Assembly: GCA_036257535.1 (NCBI GenBank)
Contig: DATAFJ010000148.1
Span: 1-64,000 of the forward strand
Length of the DNA: 64,000 nt
Origin: DATAEE01 sp036257535
GTDB taxonomy: Bacteria > Acidobacteriota > Vicinamibacteria > Vicinamibacterales > 2-12-FULL-66-21
Direction: 5' to 3'
The position numbers and the translations under genes were made by a program. Positions 23,475-32,434 of this stretch are shown in pieces. Every line of letters starts with the position of its first letter. Position 1 is the first letter of the stretch. Under the pieces are notes generated by a model. The model had not been told where the DNA came from. It did not search any database and was given only the letters and a program-made list of their open reading frames with translations.

Positions 23475-26074
23475 TGAATTTCTATCGCGCGCTGCTCCAC
23501 CTCTATCCCGCTTCGTTCCGCGGCGAGTATCGCGACGAGCTCTGCCGGCTCTTCGCCGAGCGGCGCCAGCGGACGTCAGGCTTCGTAGCGGTCGCCGCAC
23601 TCTGCCTGGAGACGATCATCGACACGCTCGTCAGCGCCGCGCGGGTGCATCTCGACATCCTTCGGCAGGATCTTCGCTACACCGTTCGGTCGCTCGCTCA
23701 CGCGCGCGGCTTCGCGGTGACCGCCGTGCTCGTCACCGCGCTGGGCATCGGCGCTAATACGGCGGTGTTCTCGCTCACCGACCAGGTCTTCATCCGGCCG
23801 CTCCCCTACCACGACGCGGATCGGCTCGTGATGATCTGGGAGCAGGTGCCAGGTTACTCGCGCCTGGAGGCGTCCCCGCCGAACTACCTGGACTGGCGGC
23901 GTATGAGCACCTCGTTCGAGACCATGGGCGCGGTCGTCAACCAGCAAGCGAACATGGTGGGCGGCACGGAGCCTCGGCGGCTCATCGGCGCGAACGTCAG
24001 CGCCGAGGTGCTCGCGATGCTTGGGGCGCAGCCGAGCATCGGCCGGACGTTCGTCCGCGGCGATGACGAGCTCAACGCCGCCAGGACCGTCATCCTGAGC
24101 GACGCGCTATGGCGCTCGGAGTTCGGCGCCCGCCCCGACATTCTCGGCGCGCGCGTCCGTCTCGACGAAATCGAGCACGTCGTCATCGGCGTCATGCCGC
24201 CGGCGTTCTCATTCCCGAGCCGCGAAACCCAGATCTGGAGGCCGCTCCTCCTCAGCCCCGACAACGGAGATGAAGACCGAGACAACAACTACCTGCACGT
24301 CCTCGCCAGGCTGAAGCCGGGCGCCACGCTCGGCTCCGCGCGGGCCGAGATGGAGGTCCTGACCGAGCGGCTGGAGCGCGCGTATCCGACGGAGAACGCC
24401 GAGACGCGCGCGACGGTGCACCTGCTGCGCGACCAGGTGCCGTCGCAGGCGCGGATGCTGATGTACGCGCTGGGAGGCGCGTCCGCCTGTTTTCTGCTCA
24501 TCGCCTGCACGAACCTCGCGAGCCTGCTGCTCGCGCGCGTGCTCAAGCGGCGGAAAGAGCTGGCGATGCGCACCGCGATGGGTGCGGGGCGCGAGCGGCT
24601 CGTACGTCAGTTGCTGACCGAGAGCCTCGTTCTCTCCGTCGCGGGAGGGGCGCTCGGGATCGTGTTTGCGATCATCGCGGTCCCGCTGCTGGCCCTTCTC
24701 GTACCGCCGTCGCTTCCGATCGCGGACGCCACGGCACTCGACACGCGCGTGCTCCTTTTTGCAGCGCTGCTCACGGCCGTTACCGGGATCGCCTTCGGCG
24801 TCGTCCCCGCCGTCCGCGTCGCGAGCGACCGCGATCTGTCCGGCCTGCGGGAAGGCTCGCGCGGCGGATCCGGCGGCAGGACGGAGCGGCTCCGCGCCCT
24901 CCTTGTCGCCGCGGAGGTCGCGATCTCGGTCGTGCTCCTCATCTCGGCCGGCCTGCTCATTCGCGCGCTCTGGCGCGTGCAGACGACCGACCCGGGGTTC
25001 CGCACCGAGCGCGTCATCGCGATCCAGACACCGTTGTCACAGACGAAATATGGCGTCACCGCGCGCCGCGTCGACTTGTACTCGAGGATTCTGCAGGATG
25101 TGCGCGCGCTGCCGGGCGTCGACAGTGCGGCGTACATCAGCTTCATCCCGATGTCGATGCGCGGTGGGATCTGGCCCGTCAAAGTGAAGGGAACGGCGCA
25201 GATCCCCGAGGAGCTCGGCGATCAAAGGGCCGCGAGCCTGCGCTACGTCACGCCGGGGTTCTTCCGCACGATGCAGATTCCGCTGCACGCGGGGCGCGAC
25301 ATCAGTGAGTCCGACACGCTCGAGGCGAACGCGGTCGCCGTCGTCAGTCAGTCGTTCGCGAAGCGGTACTTCCCCGGCGTCGATCCGATCGGGCAGCGCT
25401 TCGAGTTCGCCTTCATGGAGCGAACAGTCGTGGGTCTCGTCGGCGACATCCGCGTTCGAGGGCTGGAACGCGAGAGCGAGCCGCAGGTCTATCTGTCGTA
25501 CCGGCAGGTAGGCGACGGCAACATCATGTTCTACTTGCCGAAAGAGCTCGTCGTTCGGGCGTCGGCGGACCCCGTCACGCTGGTGCCGGCCGTCCGCAGC
25601 ATCATTCGCAAAGCAGATCCGGACATGCCAATCTCGCTCGTACGGACGCTCGACGAAGTCGTCGCGGCCGATTCCGCGTCGCGCACGATCCAGCTGCGGG
25701 TGCTCGGGGTGTTTGCCGGGCTGTCACTCCTGCTCGCGGGCATCGGACTCCACGGCTTGCTGTCGTTCGCCGTCTCGCAACGCGTGCCGGAGATCAGCCT
25801 GCGCATGGCGCTCGGCGCGCGCGCCGGCGACGTCCTGCGGCTCGTACTTCGGCAGGGCCTGGTCCTCGCCGCGATCGGCGCCGTCGTCGGCATGACGCTC
25901 GCGTACGCGGCCGGCCGCTGGATGGAAGCGCTCCTCGCAGGCGTCAAGCCCGGCGACTTGATCACGTTCGCCGCGGCCGCCGGCATCGCCGTCCTTATGA
26001 CGGTTTCCGGCTCGCTGATACCTGCCCTGCGCGCTGTACGAGTTGATCCAGCGACAGTGCTGAGAGCTGAATAG
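23474..26074 (+). CDS. ADOP-type MacB/FtsX-like ABC permease
   Basis: An 866-residue 'acidobacterial duplicated orphan permease': an N-terminal leader domain ('YRALLHLYPASFRGEYRDEL'), a first transmembrane helix ('GFAVTAVLVTALGIGANTAVF') with MacB periplasmic domain, three FtsX helices near residues 330-440, then a second copy of the same layout ending in 'PALRAVRVDPATVLRAE'. No ATPase gene is adjacent, hence 'orphan'. The family's substrates are not known; export of a drug or lipid is usually assumed. The ATG overlaps the padR stop (TGATG), GGAG lies 8 bases upstream, and the two genes are certainly co-translated. Confidence 0.88.
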   Translation: MNFYRALLHLYPASFRGEYRDELCRLFAERRQRTSGFVAVAALCLETIIDTLVSAARVHLDILRQDLRYTVRSLAHARGFAVTAVLVTALGIGANTAVFSLTDQVFIRPLPYHDADRLVMIWEQVPGYSRLEASPPNYLDWRRMSTSFETMGAVVNQQANMVGGTEPRRLIGANVSAEVLAMLGAQPSIGRTFVRGDDELNAARTVILSDALWRSEFGARPDILGARVRLDEIEHVVIGVMPPAFSFPSRETQIWRPLLLSPDNGDEDRDNNYLHVLARLKPGATLGSARAEMEVLTERLERAYPTENAETRATVHLLRDQVPSQARMLMYALGGASACFLLIACTNLASLLLARVLKRRKELAMRTAMGAGRERLVRQLLTESLVLSVAGGALGIVFAIIAVPLLALLVPPSLPIADATALDTRVLLFAALLTAVTGIAFGVVPAVRVASDRDLSGLREGSRGGSGGRTERLRALLVAAEVAISVVLLISAGLLIRALWRVQTTDPGFRTERVIAIQTPLSQTKYGVTARRVDLYSRILQDVRALPGVDSAAYISFIPMSMRGGIWPVKVKGTAQIPEELGDQRAASLRYVTPGFFRTMQIPLHAGRDISESDTLEANAVAVVSQSFAKRYFPGVDPIGQRFEFAFMERTVVGLVGDIRVRGLERESEPQVYLSYRQVGDGNIMFYLPKELVVRASADPVTLVPAVRSIIRKADPDMPISLVRTLDEVVAADSASRTIQLRVLGVFAGLSLLLAGIGLHGLLSFAVSQRVPEISLRMALGARAGDVLRLVLRQGLVLAAIGAVVGMTLAYAAGRWMEALLAGVKPGDLITFAAAAGIAVLMTVSGSLIPALRAVRVDPATVLRAE

Positions 26075-26091
26075 CGAGGCAGAGATGACGG

Positions 26092-26139
26092 CGTTTTTCG
26101 CGTAATCGGCGGCTGAACAAAATCCGCGTCATCAGCGGC
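26092..26139. repeat. Degenerate TCCGCG-related repeat tract
   Basis: Two related half-units (TTCGCGTAATCGGCGGCTGA and AATCCGCGTCATCAGCGGC) fill much of the 103-bp gap between the permease and the cupin gene. Same loose family as 1024-1080. Confidence 0.4.
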
Positions 26140-26177
26140 GCTTGACCGCGGCCCCGCCGTAGGTCTTAGATCCATGT

Positions 26178-26984
26178 ATGAAGGCGCGAGTTCTCATCGT
26201 CGTGCTAGCCGCTCTCCCGCTCTCGCTCGATGCGCAGACCCCACCGCCGGCTCCGCAGCCTGCACCGCAGAAGCCCGCGGCGCCGGCCGTTCGCCAGCCG
26301 GCGGCATCCGCATCGAGACCTCAAATGGAGATCCGGGTCACGGACCGCTCCGGCAACGCCCTCCCTGACGCGGAGGTCACGGTGTCAGGTCCATCCGACC
26401 GTGCAGGAAAAACCGACGCGAACGGGGCGCTCGCCTACAAGGGCATGAGCGCCGGCACGTACCGGTTGAGGTTCGCTCACGAAGGCTTCATCACGCTCGA
26501 GCGTGAGGTGACGCTGCGCGGCGGAGCGCCGGCGCGCGTCGACGTCGCGCTCTCCGTGGCGCCTAAGCCGGTGGACCCGCCGGCTCCACCGCAGCCCGCC
26601 GCGCCGGAGCGCGATCTCATAGCCGACGTCTCCGTCGAGCCGCGCACGGTCTTCATTCCCGACTTCATCGACCAGAACTATCTCGGTCGTGCCCCGCGCA
26701 AGGACTCCGTGCTCGGCTGCGCCCCGTCGTCGACGACGACCCTGCTCCAGCTGCGTGAGCCGCTCGGCGAACACTCGCACGCGGATACCGACGAGCTGCT
26801 GTATGTGGTTGCGGGCGAAGCCGTTCTGCGCGTCGGCGGCCGTGATACGCGAATCGAAGCCGGAAGCTACAGCCTCCTCCCACGCGGGACGACACACTCC
26901 ATCACGCGGCGCGGGTCCAACCCGATCGTCCTCCTGTCCATCGAGGCCGGCAGACCCTGCGCGGGCCTCACCGCGGCAAGGTAG
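26178..26984 (+). CDS. Secreted protein: carboxypeptidase-regulatory-like domain plus cupin
   Basis: A 268-residue protein: signal peptide (about residues 1-18), Pro/Ala-rich linker, a beta-sandwich resembling CarboxypepD_reg/PEGA ('IRVTDRSGNALPDAEVTVSG', 'GTYRLRFAHEGFITLE'), a second Pro-rich linker, and a C-terminal cupin. The cupin has its metal-binding pattern: 'EHSHADTDELLYV' and 'GTTHSI'. The first domain is probably a surface or protein-binding module; the cupin could bind a small ligand or have oxygenase or isomerase activity. Neither can be specified. It appears monocistronic. Confidence 0.72.
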   Translation: MKARVLIVVLAALPLSLDAQTPPPAPQPAPQKPAAPAVRQPAASASRPQMEIRVTDRSGNALPDAEVTVSGPSDRAGKTDANGALAYKGMSAGTYRLRFAHEGFITLEREVTLRGGAPARVDVALSVAPKPVDPPAPPQPAAPERDLIADVSVEPRTVFIPDFIDQNYLGRAPRKDSVLGCAPSSTTTLLQLREPLGEHSHADTDELLYVVAGEAVLRVGGRDTRIEAGSYSLLPRGTTHSITRRGSNPIVLLSIEAGRPCAGLTAAR

Positions 26985-27041
26985 TGGCGCCAGCCAGGGA
27001 ACCGCGCTAAAATAGCGGCTCTCCACTAAGTTGGTTACCCC

Positions 27042-27068
27042 GGCGCGCGGTCCCCGGCAGCGCGCGCC
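27042..27068 (+). promoter_or_regulatory. GC-rich hairpin directly before a start codon
   Basis: GGCGCGCG (27042-27049) pairs perfectly with CGCGCGCC (27061-27068) around an 11-base loop. It ends 2 bases before the first possible ATG of the next gene. A TAAAAT -10-like element at 27008-27013 would put the hairpin in the 5' UTR, where it could restrict ribosome access to the first ATG. Confidence 0.45.
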
Positions 27069-27070
27069 CG

Positions 27071-27592
27071 ATGTGTTGCGGGTGCTGTATGGGTGTAATG
27101 CCGCTCGTCTTTGTGTGTCTTTTCTCGATCCTGCCGCCGGGAACGTCCGTCACCGATACTGAAGAGCTGACGTTCGCCGACGTCCCCTGGGGCGTCGAGG
27201 CGGATGTCGTGACCGCACGGCTCACAGCCGTCGGGTTCTCCCTTCGTACGAAGGGCGACGACGGGAATCTGGTGTTCCTGGGCAACGTCAACAATCACAA
27301 CGCCATCGTCCTCGCCTGGATGGCGCAGGGTCAGCTGGTCCGGTTCAGCGTTCGGCTGCTGACGGTGGCCGCCGAAGTCGAACTCGTCTACGAGGACACT
27401 CGCCGGCGTCTGGAAGACGCCCACGGCGAACCCATTCGCGACCTGGCGCCGAGCGGCACGCTCGCCGCGTTCTGGCGGCGCGGCGAGAACGACGCGTTCG
27501 TCAAGGTCTCAACCGAACAGACGGTCGACATCTCCTACGAGTCCGCGGCGTGGCGGGCGGAATTCGAACGTCTGATGAAGCGCCGGCAGTAG
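27071..27592 (+). CDS. Small secreted or membrane-anchored protein of unknown function
   Basis: A protein of up to 173 residues with no family I recognise. A hydrophobic leader ('MPLVFVCLFSILPPGTS') looks like a signal peptide. The mature part is a mixed alpha/beta domain ('FADVPWGVEADVVTARLTA', 'RLLTVAAEVELVYEDTRRRL', 'TVDISYES') that recalls secreted acidobacterial domains with a 'PWG' pattern. The first ATG (27071) lies right behind a stable hairpin, and ATGs at 27092 and 27101 would remove a Cys-rich tip; either could be the true start. Neighbours give no clue. Confidence 0.55.
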   Translation: MCCGCCMGVMPLVFVCLFSILPPGTSVTDTEELTFADVPWGVEADVVTARLTAVGFSLRTKGDDGNLVFLGNVNNHNAIVLAWMAQGQLVRFSVRLLTVAAEVELVYEDTRRRLEDAHGEPIRDLAPSGTLAAFWRRGENDAFVKVSTEQTVDISYESAAWRAEFERLMKRRQ

Positions 27593-27690
27593 CTTCCCTC
27601 GGCGTTCGTCCCAAATCGAAGCGGATCCCACGGCCCGCTTATCCCGCCATCAGTTTTCCGAATTGGACGGCCTCCGACCCGCGCGTACAC

Positions 27691-27720
27691 ACTCCGCGTA
27701 TTCCGCGGCAGTCCGCGTCC
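27691..27720. repeat. TCCGCG repeat tract upstream of the TonB receptor
   Basis: CTCCGCGTA, TTCCGCGGCA and GTCCGCGTCC follow each other with a 9-10 bp period just before the ribosome-binding site (AGGAGG) of the next gene. Same family as 1024-1080. Confidence 0.5.
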
Positions 27721-27730
27721 AGGAGGACCG

Positions 27731-30250
27731 ATGCAGCACAGGGTTTGGGTCGCATCCCTCGTCGTTGTCCTGATGGCAGCCGGCCACGCGCCGGCCCTCG
27801 CGCAAGTCGCAACAGGATCGATTACCGGCACGGTTGAGGACGTCAGCGGCGCGGTGCTGCCTGGCGTGACGGTCACACTGACGGGCGAGCGGCTCATCGG
27901 CGGCGCGCAGTCGCAGACCACCGATACGTCGGGTGCGTACCGCTTCGCTCGGCTGCCCCCGGGCGCGTACGTCGTCAAGTTCGAGCTGCAGGGATTCAAG
28001 GGCGTCGAGCGCCGCGACATCGTGGTCAATGCGAGCTTCACGGCCACGGTCAACGTGAAGCTCGAAGTTGGCACGCTGCAGGAGACGATCACGGTGTCAG
28101 GCGAATCGCCGACAGTGGACGTCAAATCGAACCTGCAGCAGACGGTCATGAGTCAGGAGATCCTCGAGGGGATCCCGACCGGCCGCGATCCCTGGTCGCT
28201 CGCCAAGGTGATCCCTGGTGTGCAGGTCAGCACGTACGACGTCGGCGGCAACCAGGCGATGCAGCAGAGCTCGCTGCGCGTCCACGGCGCACGGGACGAA
28301 GACAAGAATTTCTCGATTGACGGTACGACCGTCAACTGGCCCGGAGGTGGCGGCGGCTCGACGATGCTCTATTACGACCAGGGGATGTTCGACGAGGTCA
28401 ACTATCAGACCTCCGCCATCCCGGCCGAGGTGATGACCGGCGGCATCTACCTGAACATGGTCACCAAGAGCGGCAGCAACCGCTGGCGCGGCGACTTGAA
28501 GTATTTCTTCGCCGACAAGGACTGGCAGAGCGTCAACGATCAGGAGCTCAAGAATCTCGGGCTTCCCGGCGGGACGCCTGTGACGAAACTCTACGACTTC
28601 AACGTCGCGGGCGGCGGTCCGCTGGCGCGCGATCGCCTCTGGGTGAATGGATCGTACCGGAACTGGCGCACCGACAAACTCACGCTGGCGCGGAACCCGG
28701 ACGGCAGCCGCGCGATCGACGACAACCTGATCTGGAACATCTCGGGCAAGGCCATCTGGCAGATGACGGCGAACCAGAAGGTGTCCGGCTCCTACAACTA
28801 CAACTGGAAGGAGCGCTTCCACCGCCGCGACACGCCGCCGAACTTCGTCGAGGACCAGGCGTCGCTCTGGCAGACGAATCCTGCGTTCTCCGCGCAGGCC
28901 AAGTACACGCTCGTCAGGGGAAAGATCGTCTTCGACTCGACGTTCGGCATCATGGACGGCGTCACGAACTACTACTACCAACCAGGGACCGCCGACACCG
29001 ACATCCGCGTCGTCGACAACGGCCTGAGCACCGCAGCCGTCGCGGCCGATCGTCATGAAGAGGCGCCAAACTACCGGACGCAGTTCGACAACGTCGTCTC
29101 CTACGCCACGCCGGCCTGGGGCGGCGATCATTTGCTGAAGGCGGGCATGCAGTTCGCCCAGATGGGGATGTATCAGCAGTTCTGGACGAACGGCGACATG
29201 CACATCGAGTTCAACAACAGCGCACCGAACCAGGTGCGCCTGTTCAACACGCCGACGGCGCACAACAGCAAGATTCAGCTCTACGGACTCTTCGCGCAGG
29301 ATGCATGGAGCTACGGCCGCGCCACGTTGAACATCGGGATACGGGTCGACCACGCGAGCGGCTGGATGCCGGAGCAGGCGAAGCAGGCGGGCACCTTCAG
29401 CGACGCGCGAACGCTCGAGCGGACTGATGTGTTCAGCTCCTGGCGAGGCGTCTGGAGGACCGGCGTCGTGTACGACGTATTCGGCACGGGACGTACGGCA
29501 ATCAAGGCGAGCGCCAGCCGCTATGCCGGGCAGATCGGCCTGAACATGGTGCAGCGCGTGCATCCGTTCCAGCGCACCAGTGGCACGAGGCCGTGGACGG
29601 ACCGGGACGGCGATCGCGTGCCGCAGGACAGCGAGCTCGGCGCGTTCACCGGCTTCCCCGGCCTCACCAGCCGCTACGCCGACGAGGACGGACCAGCCTG
29701 GTCGTACTCCGACGAGTTCACGGCGGGCGTCGAGCACCAGCTGATGGAGAACTTCCGCGTCGGCGTCATGTACTACCGGCGCACGAACCGCGATCAGATC
29801 GGACAGCGCAACGTGGCCGCACCGAGGTCGGCGTACACCGAGCACACCGTCACCGTGCCGGGTGCGCCCAACGGGCCGGGAGGCTCCATCACGTTCTACA
29901 ACCTCAATCCCACGTTCACCGGCCGGCAGGACAACGTCTTCGACAACGAGCCGCTGCTCGACACGACCTACAACGGCGTGGAGATCACGGCCGCGAAGCG
30001 TTTCACGCAGCGCTGGCAACTCGTCGCCGGCCTGACGCTGGGCCGGAACTATGGCGGTGTCGTCGGAACGCCGACGACCATGGACCTGAACGATCCGAAC
30101 AACGAACTGAATTTTCCCGAGGGCATCGAAGGGCCGGACTCCAGCCCCGCGCGCGAGCTCATCAAGCTCGTCCGCACGTTCAACTGGGAGCGGATGGGCG
30201 CCGCGCGCACCCGCGGGACGGCGGTCGCGCTGCGCAAAGAACGCCTGATC
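27731..30250 (+). pseudogene. TonB-dependent receptor, C-terminally truncated
   Basis: It starts as a typical acidobacterial outer-membrane receptor: signal peptide to 'PALAQ', a carboxypeptidase-regulatory-like domain (residues 27-120, 'GTVEDVSGAVLPGVTVTL'), a plug domain with 'VHGARDEDKNFSIDGT' and 'GGIYLNMVTKSGSN', then barrel strands. Family likeness stops near residue 820 ('ELIKLVRTF'); the next residues are low-complexity and encoded by a CCCCAGG tandem repeat. Complete relatives continue for roughly 150-250 residues to a C-terminal aromatic strand, which is missing. Without that strand, barrel assembly is unlikely. The frame stays open into the next gene, but a real fusion is improbable. 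AGGAGG precedes the ATG. Confidence 0.7.
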
Positions 30251-30284
30251 CCCAGGCCCCAGGCCCCAGGCCCCAGGCCCCACG
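30250..30284. repeat. Heptanucleotide tandem repeat (CCCCAGG)
   Basis: Four perfect copies of CCCCAGG and one CCCCACG, exact 7-bp period, lie at the junction where the TonB receptor loses homology. One of five 7-bp-period tracts in the window, each with a different unit. Confidence 0.85.
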
Positions 30285-30310
30285 CCCCCCGTTTGGGTGA
30301 TGTGCGGCGG

Positions 30311-30327
30311 TTCTCGCGTTGCGAGAA
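30311..30327. promoter_or_regulatory. Inverted repeat TTCTCGC-GTT-GCGAGAA
   Basis: A perfect 7-3-7 inverted repeat ends 7 bp before the ATG of the HtrA-like gene. It includes GAGAAT, a weak -10-like element. It is a plausible operator, perhaps for the LuxR-type regulator encoded downstream (inference). Confidence 0.45.
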
Positions 30328-30334
30328 TGGCGGC

Positions 30335-31234
30335 ATGAAGACTACGGAGCTCGCTCTCATTTCTGAATCGCTCGCCGACGTTGCTGCTGCGGCCGCGCCG
30401 GCAGTCGTCCAGGTTCAAGGCCACCGCCGTCCGGCGAGCGGCGTCGTCTACGATGCCGACACGGTGCTGACGAATGCGCGTACGGTCGGGCGCGAGGACG
30501 GCCTGCGCGTTGTGACACACGACGGCCGGGCTATCGACGCCGAGCTCGCAGGCTGGGATCCGGCAACCGGACTCGCCGTTCTCCGCGCAAAAGGGCTCGA
30601 CCTCAGGCCGGCCGAGCGTGCAGACACGCCGCCGAAGGTCGGACACCTCGCGCTTGCAATCGGGCGTTCATGGTCGAATGCGCTGACAGTCAGCGCCGGG
30701 ATCGTGTCCGTGATCGGCGGACCCCTGCGCACGGGCCGCGGCCGCTCCATCGAGCAGGTCATCCGGACGACGGCGCCGGTGCACGACGGGTTTGCAGGCG
30801 GCGCGTTCGTCAGCGTGACGGGCGGCGTCCTCGGAATCACTACCCGCGCGGAGATCCGCGGAACGACTGTCGTGATCCCGGCTGCAATCGCGTGGAAGAC
30901 CGCCGCGGATGTCCTGCGGCACGGCAGCCCCAGACGCGGGTTCCTCGGCGTCGCCGCGCAGCCGGTCAGCCTCATCGAGCGCCAGCGCGGCGATCCGGGA
31001 CGCGAGCGCGCGCTGCTGATTACGGGGGTGACCTCGGGAGCTCCGGCTGATGCAGCGGGCCTGCTCGTTGGCGACGTGCTGCTCGGGTTCGACGGGCATC
31101 CGCTCGAATCGCCGGAAGAGCTGCTCGATCTGCTGACGGGCGACCGCATCGGCCGCCCGTCCACGCTGCGCGTGCTCCGGGCGGGCCTCACGCAGGACGT
31201 GACGGTGACGGTAGGCACCCGCGATGCGTCTTAG
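30335..31234 (+). CDS. HtrA-like trypsin/PDZ protein with dead catalytic triad
   Basis: A 299-residue protein with a DegP/HtrA-type trypsin fold (residues 15-190, 'LADVAAAAAPAVVQVQG', 'GLAVLRAKGL', 'AGIVSVIGG', 'FLGVAAQPV') and a C-terminal PDZ domain (about 205-295, 'GAPADAAGLLVGDVLLGFDG'). All three catalytic positions are changed: Arg49 replaces His in 'TNAR', Gly79 replaces Asp before 'LAVL', and Ala154 replaces Ser in 'GFAGGAF'. No signal peptide is visible. It is therefore a likely non-proteolytic adaptor or sensor. A LuxR-type regulator starts 7 bp downstream, so the pair probably acts together. The reading frame is continuous with the truncated receptor upstream; the ATG at 30335 is where homology begins. 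Confidence 0.75.
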   Translation: MKTTELALISESLADVAAAAAPAVVQVQGHRRPASGVVYDADTVLTNARTVGREDGLRVVTHDGRAIDAELAGWDPATGLAVLRAKGLDLRPAERADTPPKVGHLALAIGRSWSNALTVSAGIVSVIGGPLRTGRGRSIEQVIRTTAPVHDGFAGGAFVSVTGGVLGITTRAEIRGTTVVIPAAIAWKTAADVLRHGSPRRGFLGVAAQPVSLIERQRGDPGRERALLITGVTSGAPADAAGLLVGDVLLGFDGHPLESPEELLDLLTGDRIGRPSTLRVLRAGLTQDVTVTVGTRDAS

Positions 31235-31241
31235 TCCGTAG

Positions 31242-31643
31242 ATGCGGGTGGTTCTGGTCGGAACGGCCGCGGCTCGCGACCGCTTGCGCGAGCAGCTCTC
31301 AGACGATGCCGAGGTCGACGTCGTCGGCGAGGCGCCGACGCTGGCCGCGGCGAAAGCCTCGAGGGTCGACGCCGATGCGTGGTTGGTCGCACCCGACACG
31401 AACGGACGCGGTCCTGACGGCCTCCACGCAGCCGGCGACGACGTCGAGCCGCTGACGGCGCGCGAAACGGAAGTGCTCGAGCTGCTCGCGCAAGGGCTCT
31501 CGAACAAGGCCATCGCTGCGCGGCTATCGATCAGCGACCAGACCGTGAAATTTCACGTGGCGTCGATTTGCGCAAAGCTCGGCGCGTCGAACCGCACCGA
31601 TGCGGTCAGACGCGGGTTGCGGCGTGGACTGACGACGCTCTAG
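31242..31643 (+). CDS. LuxR-type HTH regulator with shortened receiver-like domain
   Basis: A 133-residue protein. The last 65 residues are a NarL/LuxR HTH: 'LTARETEVLELLAQGLSNKAIA' and 'ISDQTVKFHV' are near-consensus. The first 60 residues start like a receiver ('MRVVLVGTAAARDRLREQL', 'EVDVVGEAPTLAAA') but are about half the normal length and lack the recognisable Asp/Lys phosphorylation set. It is probably controlled by protein contact, perhaps with the HtrA-like protein 7 bp upstream, not by a histidine kinase (inference). Confidence 0.8.
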   Translation: MRVVLVGTAAARDRLREQLSDDAEVDVVGEAPTLAAAKASRVDADAWLVAPDTNGRGPDGLHAAGDDVEPLTARETEVLELLAQGLSNKAIAARLSISDQTVKFHVASICAKLGASNRTDAVRRGLRRGLTTL

Positions 31644-31645
31644 GC

Positions 31646-32434
31646 CTACAGCACGCTCCGGATCAAACCCCCGTCCACCTGCAGCGTCGCACCGGTGATG
31701 TAGCCCGCTGCGTCGGAGAGCAAAAACGCAGCCGCGCGGCCGAACTCGTCCGGCTCTCCGTACCGCCCAAGCGGAATGGTTGCGATCGCGCGCTTGCGTT
31801 GTTCCTCGACCGGCACGCCGCCCCGCTTGGCGTTCCCTTCGTCGAGCTGCCGCAATCGATCCGTGTCGAGCCGCCCGGGAATGATCTGATTGACGCGGAT
31901 CTTCGAACCCGCGAGCTCCAGCGCGAGCGTCTTCGCAAGCGCCGACACCGAGGCGCGCATGACCGTCGACAATCCGAGGTTTGGAATCGGTTCCTTGACG
32001 GACGACGAGGTCGAGACGAGGATCGCGCCGCCGCCGCGGCGCTGCATCGACGGCACCGCTCCCCGCACCATCCGCAGCACGCTGAACACGAGCAGATCCG
32101 CCGCCTCCTGCCACGCCGCGTCGTCGAACGAGATCGCGGCGCCGGCAGGCGGCCCGCCGGAGTTAGTGAACAGGAGATCAATGCCGCCGAAGCGTCGCTC
32201 CGTCGCCTCGGTCCACCGCGCGATGTCGTCGGCCGTACGGACATCTGCCGCCATCGCGAACACGTCTCCGGCGGACCCGGTCAGGCGCTTCGCCGCCTCG
32301 CAGATCGCCGCCTCGTCGCGCGATGCAATCGAGACGGACGCACCCTCACCGGCGAGCGCCTTCGCCACCGCGAACCCGAGGCCGCGGCTCGCCCCCGCGA
32401 CCATTGCGACCTTGCCTTTCACACCGAGATCCAT
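31646..32434 (-). CDS. Atypical SDR-family protein lacking the catalytic Tyr/Lys pair
   Basis: A 262-residue Rossmann protein with 'AGASRGLG' (13-20) and 'NSGG' (91-94). At the YxxxK position it reads S156-T-V-M-R160, so the catalytic tyrosine and lysine are absent; the following 'ALAKTLALELAGSKIRVN' is normal. This matches a known subgroup of 3-oxoacyl-ACP-reductase-like SDRs with non-canonical active sites whose activity is undefined. Its start overlaps the end of the DHDPS-family gene by 16 bp, so the two are co-transcribed and may act on related keto acids. Confidence 0.78.
   Translation of the reverse strand: MDLGVKGKVAMVAGASRGLGFAVAKALAGEGASVSIASRDEAAICEAAKRLTGSAGDVFAMAADVRTADDIARWTEATERRFGGIDLLFTNSGGPPAGAAISFDDAAWQEAADLLVFSVLRMVRGAVPSMQRRGGGAILVSTSSSVKEPIPNLGLSTVMRASVSALAKTLALELAGSKIRVNQIIPGRLDTDRLRQLDEGNAKRGGVPVEEQRKRAIATIPLGRYGEPDEFGRAAAFLLSDAAGYITGATLQVDGGLIRSVL

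Noticed and set aside
27014..27070. tRNA or small structured RNA after TAAAAT
   Set aside because: One GC-rich hairpin is seen, but no cloverleaf, no T-arm consensus and no terminator follow.
30250..30284. CRISPR-like array
   Set aside because: The unit is 7 bp without spacers, and no cas gene is present.
28097..30646. 849-codon open frame opposite the TonB receptor
   Set aside because: Antisense of a recognisable receptor; low-complexity translation without motifs. Same for 8656-10854 (plus) and 34268-36310 (minus).
27731..31234. A single 1167-residue receptor-HtrA fusion protein
   Set aside because: The frame is open, but the join runs through a 7-bp tandem repeat and non-conserved low-complexity residues. 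A signal-peptide-led outer-membrane barrel joined to an unexported PDZ protein makes no topological sense.
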